Source of the DNA: Candidatus Schekmanbacteria bacterium
Lineage (GTDB): Bacteria > CSSED10-310 > JACPHN01
Reading direction: 5' to 3'
Length of the DNA: 64,000 bases
Assembly (NCBI GenBank): GCA_016188575.1
Contig: JACPHN010000192.1
Span: 3,735-67,734 of the forward strand
Shown piece by piece: positions 35,973 through 43,682 of this stretch; the stretch's first letter is position 1; every line of letters begins with the position of its first letter. Below the pieces are notes generated by a model. That model searched no databases and had not been told where the DNA came from. It worked only from the letters and a program-made list of their open reading frames with translations. The translations under genes were made by a program, and so were the position numbers.

Positions 35973-36080
35973 CTACTCGATACGGCGGACGGACAGGCGC
36001 GCCCACGGTCCCCGGGCATAGCGCCAGGCGAGGGCCGCCCCGAGCGCCGGCAAGCCCCACCTCCCAGGAAGCGACGCCAT
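35973..36080 (-). pseudogene. Tail fragment of a small membrane protein, copy A
   Basis: The minus-strand frame ends ALAWRYARGPWARLS-VRRIE, nearly the same as GAILGWRYARGPWARLSDRD at 36955-37152. DNA identity over 36001-36048 versus 36983-37030 is about 40 of 48. No start is found. The two copies flank the toxin-antitoxin pair, in direct orientation. Confidence 0.5.
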
Positions 36081-36091
36081 TCCGGTGATAC

Positions 36092-36121
36092 TTGACCTGA
36101 TCTCAAGACCAGGTCTATGAT
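36092..36121 (+). promoter_or_regulatory. Promoter and operator of the toxin-antitoxin pair
   Basis: TTGACC (36092-36097) and TATGAT (36116-36121) are 18 nt apart. An inverted repeat GACCTG/CAGGTC (36094-36099, 36110-36115) fills the spacer, placed for autorepression by the antitoxin. The predicted RNA start (about 36128) coincides with the antitoxin ATG at 36129, so the message may be leaderless. Confidence 0.6.
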
Positions 36122-36128
36122 GCAGGCC

Positions 36129-36362
36129 ATGCGAGACATTCCGATTTCCGAGTTCAAGGCCAAGTGCATCGCGCTGATCAGGGAAACCCAGAAAACCGGT
36201 GAGGCTCTGACGATCACCCACCGCGGGAGACCTGTAGCCCGGATCGAGCCGGTAGGTACGCCGGCACGCCCGCGTCGCCTCGGCGAGTTGCGCGAGCTCG
36301 GCGTGATCCATGGGGACATCGTGCACATGGACTCCACGGAGGAGTGGGAGATGGAGCGCTAG
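36129..36362 (+). CDS. Phd/YefM-family antitoxin
   Basis: A 77-residue antitoxin. The N-terminal DNA-binding fold is clear (MRDIPISEFKAKCIALIRET, LTITHRGRPVARIEPV), and the acidic C-terminus (GDIVHMDSTEEWEMER) should wrap the toxin. The ATG at 36129 is chosen because an ATG at 36117 lies inside the -10 box. The toxin GTG follows 6 nt after its stop. It should neutralise the PIN toxin and repress the operon through the inverted repeat at 36094-36115. Confidence 0.85.
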   Translation: MRDIPISEFKAKCIALIRETQKTGEALTITHRGRPVARIEPVGTPARPRRLGELRELGVIHGDIVHMDSTEEWEMER

Positions 36363-36368
36363 GCGGTC

Positions 36369-36767
36369 GTGTGGCTCCTCGACACGCACGTATGGCTCTG
36401 GTCCCAACTGGAACCCGAACGGCTCGGCGAAGGCACACGAGCGCTGTTGATGGACCAGTCCCAGCCGCTGGTCGTCGCCACGATCTCCACCCTGGAGATC
36501 GCCCGATTGGTGGCTCGGGGGCAGGTCACGCTGCGGGTGCCGGTTGGTGAGTGGGTCAGACGGTCCACGGAGCTCCTTGCCTTGCGCACCCTGGAGCTAT
36601 CGCATGAGGTGGCAATCGAGGCATACGCACTCCTCGATGCGTTCCATCGGGATCCAGCCGATCGGATCCTGGTCGCCACTTCCCGTATCCACGGACTGAC
36701 GCTAGTGACGGCAGACGAGCGCATCCTGGCCTACCCGCACGTGACCAGCCGGGATTCTCGGACCTAG
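36369..36767 (+). CDS. vapC: VapC-type PIN-domain toxin
   Basis: A 132-residue PIN RNase starting with GTG. The acidic active site is present: LLDTHVWLW (first Asp), ATISTLEIARL (Glu) and FHRDPADRILVATSRIHGLT, then LVTADERI (further Asp residues). It probably cleaves tRNA or rRNA when unbound by antitoxin. The pair is intact while genes around it are broken, suggesting recent arrival or retention by addiction. Confidence 0.87.
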   Translation: MWLLDTHVWLWSQLEPERLGEGTRALLMDQSQPLVVATISTLEIARLVARGQVTLRVPVGEWVRRSTELLALRTLELSHEVAIEAYALLDAFHRDPADRILVATSRIHGLTLVTADERILAYPHVTSRDSRT

Positions 36768-36954
36768 CCTGCCGGCACCAGGCGCGGCCGATCCCGTAGC
36801 GCGCCATCCCGAGCTACGGCACGAGATCCCGAGACACCCGACCTACCGCCCGAACCCCTGGTGCGGGTCGATCGTCACCACCGCCTCGAACACGACCGGG
36901 GCACCCGTTGCGCGAAGCAATGCAAGGAGTGCTGGCTCGTTCGTCTCCCCGAGG

Positions 36955-37152
36955 CTACGTCGTGTCTCGGTCGGAGAGGCGGGCCCACGGGCCCCGGGCG
37001 TAGCGCCAGCCAAGGATCGCCCCGAGCGCCCAGATGAAGATGAGGCCGTCCGCCCAGGCAACGTAGAGACCGGGGAGCCCGAGCACCGTCCCGGTCCGCG
37101 GATCGAGAAGCAGGAAAAGCGCTGCGATCGGGAGCACGAGCAGGAGGCCGGT
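36955..37152 (-). pseudogene. Truncated small membrane protein, copy B
   Basis: A stop-bounded frame of 65 codons: TGLLLVLPIAALFLLLDPRT, GTVLGLPGLYVAWADGLIFI, WALGAILGWRYARGPWARLS. Two membrane segments are seen, like the small DUF3311-type partners of sodium:solute symporters, but the start has been lost at an IS66 fragment. Its tail matches the copy at 35973-36080. Confidence 0.5.
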
Positions 37153-37204
37153 CTATAGGAGGTTGGTGCCGTTGCTGAGGCGCTGGCCACGATGCTGGCC
37201 CTGC

Positions 37205-37425
37205 TCGCCCGGTACAGGCGCTCTTCGAGAAGATACTCGTCGTGCTGCTGCAGGGTCATGATGACCGAGAAGCCGCGTTCGACGAACCGGCATCCTTGCT
37301 CGCTGCGGGTGCCTTGGCAGAGCTTGCGAAAGATCACCAGGCCGCGCAGCGCCCGGTCGGCTTCGTTATTGGTGGACGCAATCCCCTCGTCCCCGAGGAA
37401 ACGCAACAGATGCGGCTGGTTAGGG
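37205..37425 (-). pseudogene. IS66-family transposase C-terminal fragment
   Basis: About 70 codons match the end of IS66-type transposases: LLRFLGDEGIASTNNEADRA, LRGLVIFRKLCQGTRSEQGC, FSVIMTLQQH. The catalytic core is missing. It joins directly to the truncated membrane protein. Confidence 0.65.
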
Positions 37426-37754
37426 ATTTCGCAGGGGCACGACATACCCCCATGGATAGCACGATGAGCAAAGAGTCGCCCGTGTCATCGCGCCACCGTC
37501 AAGTATTCTCGCCCACAGACAATCCGAGGTGCGGGGGGAGGGAGGGTAAACACATACCTTGATAAGTCGGGTGTGGACCAATCGGGAGGAGCCGTGGGCG
37601 ACGGTGAGATCGGCGTTGCGCGATGCGGGCCTGGAGATATGTTTCTGCGTGCACATCGCCGCAAGCGAGGCGACACGAGAGGCGAGCGCCTACGGTGGAA
37701 AACCTCCGTGAACCGACTCCGTGGCGTTCGCGCTGGGTCCGCGGCAGTATCCCT
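37426..37754. other. No recognisable gene
   Basis: About 330 nt between the IS66 fragment and the end of the nusB-miaA gene run. Only short frames without family resemblance are present, and no clear terminator for the run ending at 37755 was found. Confidence 0.4.
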
Positions 37755-38693
37755 CTAGCGCCCGCGCGCGACTTCGCGGCAAAGGCGATCGAAGACGTCC
37801 GCGGCCTCGGCGCCCGAGACGAGGTCCGTCAGCCCGACGGTGCCGTCGGGCCGCAGATCCGCGAGGCCAGAACCCAACGCCCGCGCGATCTCCGCCGGAT
37901 AGTAGCCGAGCACCGGGCGCTGGGTCTCGGCGGCGACCGCCGCATCCCCCGTCGCCGCCGCTGGCGCGACCGACGCCGCCGCGTCCGACACCGCCGCGTC
38001 CGGCGCCGCCAGCGCCGACAAGATCGACGCCAGCCGCGCATCGCGTCCCGCCGCGTCCAGCACGCGCACCATGCTCAACAGCATCGACCCGCGTTCGAGA
38101 GGTTCCTCCGGGCCGAGCGCAAGCGGCGACATCGGCTCCAACCACCCGCGGGTGACGACGCGCAGCATTGCCCGCTCGCTCCAGTGGCCCGCCACATCGG
38201 CCCACCGTTCGGCACTTGCGGCGGTCCCCGCCTCCGCCGCGCGGGCCTCTAGCATGGTAAGCTCCACCAGGAGCTCAGCGAGATCGGCTCTCCGCAGCGA
38301 CGGCAGCAGCGCGATCATTCTCCGGGCCTCGCGCAGCCGCGCGGCCGGGCTCTCCCGGGGCGCAGCATCTACCGCGGCGAGCTGCCAGGCGTAGGCGGCC
38401 TCGGCGACGCGCATCGCCAGCAGCTCGCGCAGCGCGAGCAGCTCGGGATCGCCGGCGTGCAGAGCCAGTGCGTCATCGAGCACGCCACGTGCCTCGGAGA
38501 GCGCGCCGCGACTCAAGAGGTCGCGGGCTTCCGCACGGCTCGCCGCCAGCGCTATCAGCTCCGCCTGCTCCTGCGCCGCGGCCATCGCGTTCCGGGGCAG
38601 CGCTCCGGGGGGGCGCAGAGCGCACCCGAACCCCGCCGCCGCCACCGCCGCGGACAGGTCAATAATCAAGAAGGCGCGCGCCAGGTGCGTCAT
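37755..38693 (-). CDS. Hypothetical Ala-rich lipoprotein-like protein
   Basis: A 312-residue protein of unknown family. A hydrophobic N-terminus (AFLIIDLSAAVAAAGFGCAL) could be a lipoprotein signal with Cys24. The rest is mostly Ala/Leu/Glu-rich helices with TPR-like spacing (RGALSEARGVLDDALALHAG). The final third is linker-like (AAVSDAAASVAPAAATGDAA), followed by a short domain (PVLGYYPAEIARALGSGLAD). It starts 1 nt after the miaA stop, as last gene of the long run. Confidence 0.6.
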   Translation of the reverse strand: MTHLARAFLIIDLSAAVAAAGFGCALRPPGALPRNAMAAAQEQAELIALAASRAEARDLLSRGALSEARGVLDDALALHAGDPELLALRELLAMRVAEAAYAWQLAAVDAAPRESPAARLREARRMIALLPSLRRADLAELLVELTMLEARAAEAGTAASAERWADVAGHWSERAMLRVVTRGWLEPMSPLALGPEEPLERGSMLLSMVRVLDAAGRDARLASILSALAAPDAAVSDAAASVAPAAATGDAAVAAETQRPVLGYYPAEIARALGSGLADLRPDGTVGLTDLVSGAEAADVFDRLCREVARGR

Positions 38694-38694
38694 T

Positions 38695-39624
38695 TCAGTC
38701 GCTCGCTCCTCCCGCCTCCAGCCACGCGATCAGCTCAGCCGCCAACACGTCTTCAGCGGCCGGCGCCCCGAGCATTCGCCACTCCGCACCCGGCGCGTGG
38801 CGAAACCACGTGATCTGGCGCTTCGCATACTGCCGGTGAGCTTGCTGCACGCGGCGAGTCGCCTCCGCGAGCGTGGCGCTACCCTCGAGCACCGCAATCC
38901 ACGCCTCGTAGCCGAGCGCTTTGCGGCTCACCAGTGCCTCGCGAAGGCCTGCCTCGAGCAGCGCCCGCGTCTCGTCGATCACCCCATCGACCACCATCTG
39001 CTCGACGCGCCGGTCAATGCGCGCGTACAGCTCGTGGCGCGGGCGCGCCAGCACCACGAGGCGAGCTTGCCAGGGAGGGCGCGGGGTGCGGTAGTGGCCG
39101 TCGGTGAGCGCGGACAGCGGCCGGCCCGCAAGCTCGATCACCTCGAGGGCGCGAACGATGCGCAGACCGTCATGGGGATGGATGCGCTCGGCCGAGGCGG
39201 CATCGAGGCGCGCGAGCCGCTCATGCAGAGCCGCGCTCCCCGCGGCGCGCAGCTCCGTCTCCAGGCGCTGGCGGCACGCCGCGTCCTCCGGCAGGTCAGT
39301 GAGCCCGCCGAGCAGCGCTCCGATGTAGAGGCCGGTCCCGCCGGCGACGATAACGGCCCCGCCGGCCGCATGAATCCGCGCGATGTACGCCCGCGCACGG
39401 CTCGCGTAGTCGCGCGCGGTAAAGCGTTCGGCCAAAGAGACTTCGCCGATCAGCCGGTGCGGAACGCCACTGCGCTCCGCCGCGGAGGGGCTGCAGACGC
39501 CGATGGTCAGCTCGCGGAAGAGCTGCCGGGAGTCGGCGCCGATGATTTCGCCCCGCGTGCGCGCGGCGACGCGTAGCGCCATGGCAGTCTTTCCACACGC
39601 CGTGGGGCCGGCGAGAACGAGCAC
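38695..39624 (-). CDS. miaA: tRNA dimethylallyltransferase
   Basis: A 309-residue MiaA, which adds a dimethylallyl group to A37 of tRNAs reading UNN codons. Motifs: P-loop LAGPTACGKTAMALR, GADSRQLFRELTIG, GGTGLYIGALLGGLTDLPED, DGLRIVRALEVIELAGRPLS and ALGYEAW. The frame is open far upstream inside mutL; the GTG at 39624 gives the normal length and overlaps the end of mutL by 22 nt... 23 nt before the mutL stop is reached from this side there is no overlap, since mutL ends at 39647. miaA downstream of mutL is a widespread pairing. Confidence 0.93.
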   Translation of the reverse strand: MLVLAGPTACGKTAMALRVAARTRGEIIGADSRQLFRELTIGVCSPSAAERSGVPHRLIGEVSLAERFTARDYASRARAYIARIHAAGGAVIVAGGTGLYIGALLGGLTDLPEDAACRQRLETELRAAGSAALHERLARLDAASAERIHPHDGLRIVRALEVIELAGRPLSALTDGHYRTPRPPWQARLVVLARPRHELYARIDRRVEQMVVDGVIDETRALLEAGLREALVSRKALGYEAWIAVLEGSATLAEATRRVQQAHRQYAKRQITWFRHAPGAEWRMLGAPAAEDVLAAELIAWLEAGGASD

Positions 39625-39646
39625 GCGCGTCGGATCACCTGCCTGC

Positions 39647-41590
39647 TCAGCGCCGCGCAAAGGCCCGCTCGATGTCGCTGCGGTGGAGCTCGAGAACGAC
39701 GGGCCTTCCATGGGGGCACGTGTAGGGCTGCTCGGTCTGCACGAGGCGCGCCAGGAGAGCGCGCATCTCTTCCTCATCCAAACGCCGGCCGGCCATCACC
39801 GCGCTCCGGCAGGACATGCGGGCGATGAGCTCCTCGCGCGCTGTCTCCACGTGGCGGCGCGCGGCGCCGGCGCCGCCGGGGCCCCGGAGGTCGTCGATGA
39901 TGTCGTGCAGCAGCTTGAGCGCATCCGCAACGCCGGGAATCACCGGGGCCGCCCGCAAGACATAGGCGTGCTCGCCGAACGGCTCCAAGTCGAAGCCGAC
40001 CTGCCGCAGTGACGGAAGGTTCGCGGCCACCCCTGCCCGCGCCTCCGCGGGCAGCTCGATCAGCGGCGGTGTCAACAGACGCTGGCGCGTAATCGGCTCG
40101 CCCTTCAGGGCGCGGCGAAAGGCGTCGAACAAGACCCGTTCGTGAGCCACATGCTGGTCGACGATCAGCAGCCCCGAGGGGGCACCAAGCACAATGTACG
40201 TGTTCAGAATCTGGCCCAGGATCGGCAGCGACGCGAGCTCGCCGCGCTGACCTTCGACGTGGGGCTGCAGGCCGAACGGCAGACGCGCGGGCCCGAGTGG
40301 CTCCGCCGCACCGGCGTTCGCCGCTGCTGCCAAAGATGCCGCCGACGCCCCGCCGCCCGCGGTCGCGGCACCGGACCCGCCGCCTGCGGTCGGCCACGGA
40401 TAAGCCGAGGCGGTGGGACGAACACCGGGTGCAAAGGGATCGTGGAGCACGAGCGGGCCGAATGCAAACGCCCCGGCGGTGGCCTCGGCCCCGCCGCCAG
40501 CCGCCGGCGGGTAGGCCAACCCCGGCGCGAAGACGCTCTCGTCCGCCATGGCCGCGCCCGGCGCGCTGCCGACTGCACGCCGAATCGCCATGACCACCGC
40601 TCGCTGCACCTCGCCAGGCCGCCGAAAGCGGACCTCCGACTTGGCCGGGTGCACGTTGACGTCGACAAGCTCCGGCGAAACGTCCAGAAAAAGGTAGCAT
40701 ACCGGGTGCCGGCCACTCGGCAGGGCGCTCTGATACGCCTCATACAGGGCGCGCGTCAGACCACGGTCGGCGATGGGCCGGCGATTGACGAAGAAGTGCT
40801 GTTCCGTGCGGCCGGCGCGGTGCAGGCTCGGAAGCCCCGTCATGCCCGTGACCACCACGCCACCGCCGCCGTCACCGCCATCGCCCGCAGGCGGCACCGC
40901 CACGAGCTGGCGGGCGATTTCGCTACCCGCCAGCGCACAAACTCGCCCGCCGAGATCGTGTCCCGGTGGCACGCCGAGCAGCTCTCGGCGATCGTGCAAC
41001 AAGCGAAAGCCCACGCCGGGATTCGCCAGCGCGGTGAGCAGTACCATGCGCGTGCAGTGCGCCAGCTCGGTGTCCCGCGAGCGCAGGAACTTCCGCCGCG
41101 CCGGCGTGGCAAAAAACAGGTTGGCGACTTCCACCGCCGTGCCCACGGGAAACCCGATCGCCTCCACGGAGAGCTTCTTGCCCGCAGAGTAGCGCACCTC
41201 GACACCCGGACCCGCCGGATCATCGCAAGTCTTCAGCGTGAGCTGCGACACCGAGGCAATGGCCGGCAGCGCTTCGCCGCGGAATCCGAGGGTGCGGATC
41301 CGCTCGAGATCCTCCACCACCGCGATCTTGCTCGTCGCGTGCCGCTCGAATGCGATCTCGGCATCGCCGCGCGACATGCCGCAGCCGTCGTCACTGACGC
41401 TGATCGCCGCGACGCCGCCCTGCTCGAGCTGCACCGTGACGCGGGTCGCGCCGGCGTCGAGCGCGTTCTCCAGGAGCTCCTTGACGACTGACGCCGGCCG
41501 CTCGACAACCTCGCCCGCCGCGATGCGGTTGGCTACGTAGTCGGGTAGGCGCCGAATCTTTCCGGTGCCGGGTTCAGGCGTTGGGCTCAT
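39647..41590 (-). CDS. mutL: DNA mismatch repair protein MutL
   Basis: A 647-residue MutL. The GHKL ATPase half has ELLENALDAGATRV, VSDDGCGM, FERHATSKI and TLGFRGEALPAIASV. A Pro/Ala/Gly-rich linker (about residues 340-450) leads to the C-terminal dimerisation/nuclease half. There DQHVAHERVLFDAF resembles the endonuclease motif DQHAxxExxxxE with Asp for the last Glu, and CRSAVMAGRRL and CPHGRPVVLELHRSDIERAF supply the other metal-site residues. It overlaps the end of cheB by 17 nt, linking mismatch repair to the chemosensory operon. Confidence 0.94.
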   Translation of the reverse strand: MSPTPEPGTGKIRRLPDYVANRIAAGEVVERPASVVKELLENALDAGATRVTVQLEQGGVAAISVSDDGCGMSRGDAEIAFERHATSKIAVVEDLERIRTLGFRGEALPAIASVSQLTLKTCDDPAGPGVEVRYSAGKKLSVEAIGFPVGTAVEVANLFFATPARRKFLRSRDTELAHCTRMVLLTALANPGVGFRLLHDRRELLGVPPGHDLGGRVCALAGSEIARQLVAVPPAGDGGDGGGGVVVTGMTGLPSLHRAGRTEQHFFVNRRPIADRGLTRALYEAYQSALPSGRHPVCYLFLDVSPELVDVNVHPAKSEVRFRRPGEVQRAVVMAIRRAVGSAPGAAMADESVFAPGLAYPPAAGGGAEATAGAFAFGPLVLHDPFAPGVRPTASAYPWPTAGGGSGAATAGGGASAASLAAAANAGAAEPLGPARLPFGLQPHVEGQRGELASLPILGQILNTYIVLGAPSGLLIVDQHVAHERVLFDAFRRALKGEPITRQRLLTPPLIELPAEARAGVAANLPSLRQVGFDLEPFGEHAYVLRAAPVIPGVADALKLLHDIIDDLRGPGGAGAARRHVETAREELIARMSCRSAVMAGRRLDEEEMRALLARLVQTEQPYTCPHGRPVVLELHRSDIERAFARR

Positions 41591-42677
41591 GTTTTCTTGT
41601 TGCCTTGTGGGCGAGCACGATCCGGCAGATCGCGGCGCCCATTTCGTCGACGGGTAGGGTCGCGACGCTGGCGCCGGTGGCGATGACGGCCTCGGGCATG
41701 CTGGACACCAGCGCGGTCGACTGGTGCTCCACCAGCACCGGCACCCCTTGCAGGCAAAGCGCCGCCGCCCCCCGCGCCCCGTCCGTCCCCATGCCGGTAA
41801 GCACGGCCGTCACGGACACTGCGACGCGGCAGTCCAGCGCCGACAAGAACAGGCGGTCGATCGCCGGCACATAAACTTCCGCGGCGGCGGAGGGTTCCAG
41901 GCGAAACCGCAGCACTCCGTCGCCGCCGCGAGCGAAGAGCGTGTGACACCCACCCGGCGCCACGCTCACGGCACGAGCACCCGGCCGGTTCCCCTCCTTG
42001 ATCTCCTCGACGCGCAGGGCGATCTCCCGGTCAAGGCGCTCGGCAAACGAGGCCGTGAACTTGCCAGGCATGTGCAGAGCCGCCACCACTGCCGCGGGAA
42101 AGGTCGGTGGCAGCTTGCGGAGAATGGCCTGAATGGCGCGCGTCCCGCCGGTCGATGCGCCGATGAGCACGATCAGGGGATCCGCAATATCGACGACGGG
42201 CTCCGGCGCGAGGCCCGGCCGCAAGCGCGCGAGCAGCTCATGCGCGGCGGCCTCGCGTTGCTCCACCGTCAGGCGGGCGGCGGCCGCGGCTTTGCGAATC
42301 GCAATCACGCACGGGTCATCGGAAGAGGACTCCGCCATTTCCTCGGAAATGACCGAAAAGTCGACCGCGCCGAGCTCGGCGGCGCGCCCGAGCCGGCTAT
42401 CCGACGGCGACGAGCAGATCACCGTCACGGCGGCCGTGCGATCTCGGCTCATCCAGTGCAGGATGGAGCGCGAGTCGAGGTCGATCGTGTCCAGTGCCAC
42501 GATCACGCAATCCGGCTGGCGCGACCGCACGAGCTCCGACGCGTCCAGAGCCGTGCTAGCCACGCCCGCCAGGCAAACCCCCGGCGCCTCGCGAGCGGCC
42601 GCGGTCAACCGCGAAGCGCGCCCCGAGCGGTCATCCACAATCAGCACCGTTACTTCTTTCGGCGTGGCTGCCATCAA
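41574..42677 (-). CDS. cheB: CheB-type protein-glutamate methylesterase
   Basis: A 367-residue CheB. The C-terminal esterase domain is intact: Ser175 in IGASTGGTRAI, His202 in ALHMPGKFTASFAERLD and Asp299 in TGMGTDGARG. The N-terminal receiver keeps the acidic pair (VDD, residues 15-16) and a possible phospho-Asp63 (VIVALDTIDLD). The conserved switch Lys is not in its usual place: GAVDF is followed by SVISEE rather than a KP motif. Phosphorylation control may therefore be altered. It should remove methyl groups added by CheR, but no MCP receptor gene is near. Confidence 0.9.
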   Translation of the reverse strand: MMAATPKEVTVLIVDDRSGRASRLTAAAREAPGVCLAGVASTALDASELVRSRQPDCVIVALDTIDLDSRSILHWMSRDRTAAVTVICSSPSDSRLGRAAELGAVDFSVISEEMAESSSDDPCVIAIRKAAAAARLTVEQREAAAHELLARLRPGLAPEPVVDIADPLIVLIGASTGGTRAIQAILRKLPPTFPAAVVAALHMPGKFTASFAERLDREIALRVEEIKEGNRPGARAVSVAPGGCHTLFARGGDGVLRFRLEPSAAAEVYVPAIDRLFLSALDCRVAVSVTAVLTGMGTDGARGAAALCLQGVPVLVEHQSTALVSSMPEAVIATGASVATLPVDEMGAAICRIVLAHKATRKHEPNA

Positions 42678-42714
42678 CTCACGTCCCGCGGCTCCACACT
42701 TCTGCCTGACGCTG

Positions 42715-43680
42715 TCAAGAGCGATCGAAGCCCCGCGTCAGCGTCCGGTGCCCCAGCCCACCCAGTCCATTCGTCTCGGGCGGCGACTCACTGCCAGCCG
42801 CGCCGGGCGCACCGGGCAATGGATCATATCCGCCTCTCTGGTACACCATGTCATTACGAAAATGGCGCAATCGAAATGCCGTCGACAGGTTCATCAGCGA
42901 TTCCGAGTGACCGAGCAGCAAGAAACCACCGTCATTCAGGCATTCGTAGAAGCTCTGGACAACGTTCTTACGAGCTTCGGGATGGAAATAGATGAATACG
43001 TTCCGACACAAGATCACGTCCATCGCAGACAAAAGCTTGATTCTGCCTTTATCCAGCAGATTCAGCCAGCCGAAATTGATCATGGTCTTGAGCTCGTCGG
43101 AAACGTGATATTTGAAGCCGACTTTCTTGAAATACTTCTGCAAGTAGCCCCGGTCGGTGGCGCGGAATGAATTTTCTCCATAGACACCGCGGCGGGCGAC
43201 CTCGAGGACGCGCTTGGAGATATCGCTGGCAAAGACCTCCACATCCCACTCGTCGAAGACCTGCATTTCCCGGATGAGCATGGCGAGCGTGTACGGTTCC
43301 TCGCCGGTGCTGCATCCGGCGCTCCAGATGCGCAGGCGCCGCAGTCCCGAGCGCAGGTTGCGGGCGCGAACCTCCGGAAGAATTTCATCGCTGAGCGCGC
43401 GAAGCTGCGGCATCTCGCGGAAGAAATAGGTCTCGTTAGTCGTCAGCACGTCGACCAGGCATTCCAGCTCCGCGGCGTGATCCCGGTCGTATTTGAGATA
43501 GTAGTAGTAGTCCTGGAAACCGCTCAGTTGGTGGTAGCTAACGCGCGACGTGAGCCGTTTCTGGAGGAGAAATCGGGAGTCATCGTCGAAATAGATGCCG
43601 CAGTGGCTATAGATCAGCTTGCGGAGAAGCCGGAATACCTCTTCCGAAAGCTCGTGCTCGACTTCGGGCTCTTGCGACAT
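42715..43680 (-). CDS. cheR: CheR-type protein-glutamate methyltransferase
   Basis: A 321-residue CheR. The N-terminal all-helical domain (ELSEEVFRLLRKLIYSHCGI) precedes the SAM-binding domain, with TTNETYFFREMPQL, IWSAGCSTGEEPYTLAML, EVFASDISKRVLEVARRGVY and DVILCRNVFIYFHPEARKN. The last 35 residues are Pro/Gly-rich. The ATG at 43680 gives family length; the open frame continues far upstream in the HEAT gene. It starts 2 nt after the HEAT stop. Its methyl-accepting target is not coded nearby. Confidence 0.93.
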   Translation of the reverse strand: MSQEPEVEHELSEEVFRLLRKLIYSHCGIYFDDDSRFLLQKRLTSRVSYHQLSGFQDYYYYLKYDRDHAAELECLVDVLTTNETYFFREMPQLRALSDEILPEVRARNLRSGLRRLRIWSAGCSTGEEPYTLAMLIREMQVFDEWDVEVFASDISKRVLEVARRGVYGENSFRATDRGYLQKYFKKVGFKYHVSDELKTMINFGWLNLLDKGRIKLLSAMDVILCRNVFIYFHPEARKNVVQSFYECLNDGGFLLLGHSESLMNLSTAFRLRHFRNDMVYQRGGYDPLPGAPGAAGSESPPETNGLGGLGHRTLTRGFDRS

Positions 43681-43682
43681 CG

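Noticed and set aside
38695-39777. A longer miaA starting at 39777
   Set aside because: The extra 51 codons lie inside mutL and lack similarity. The GTG at 39624 lies 23 nt below the mutL stop, leaves a small gap rather than an overlap, and gives the normal MiaA length; this supersedes the unclear overlap wording in the miaA entry.
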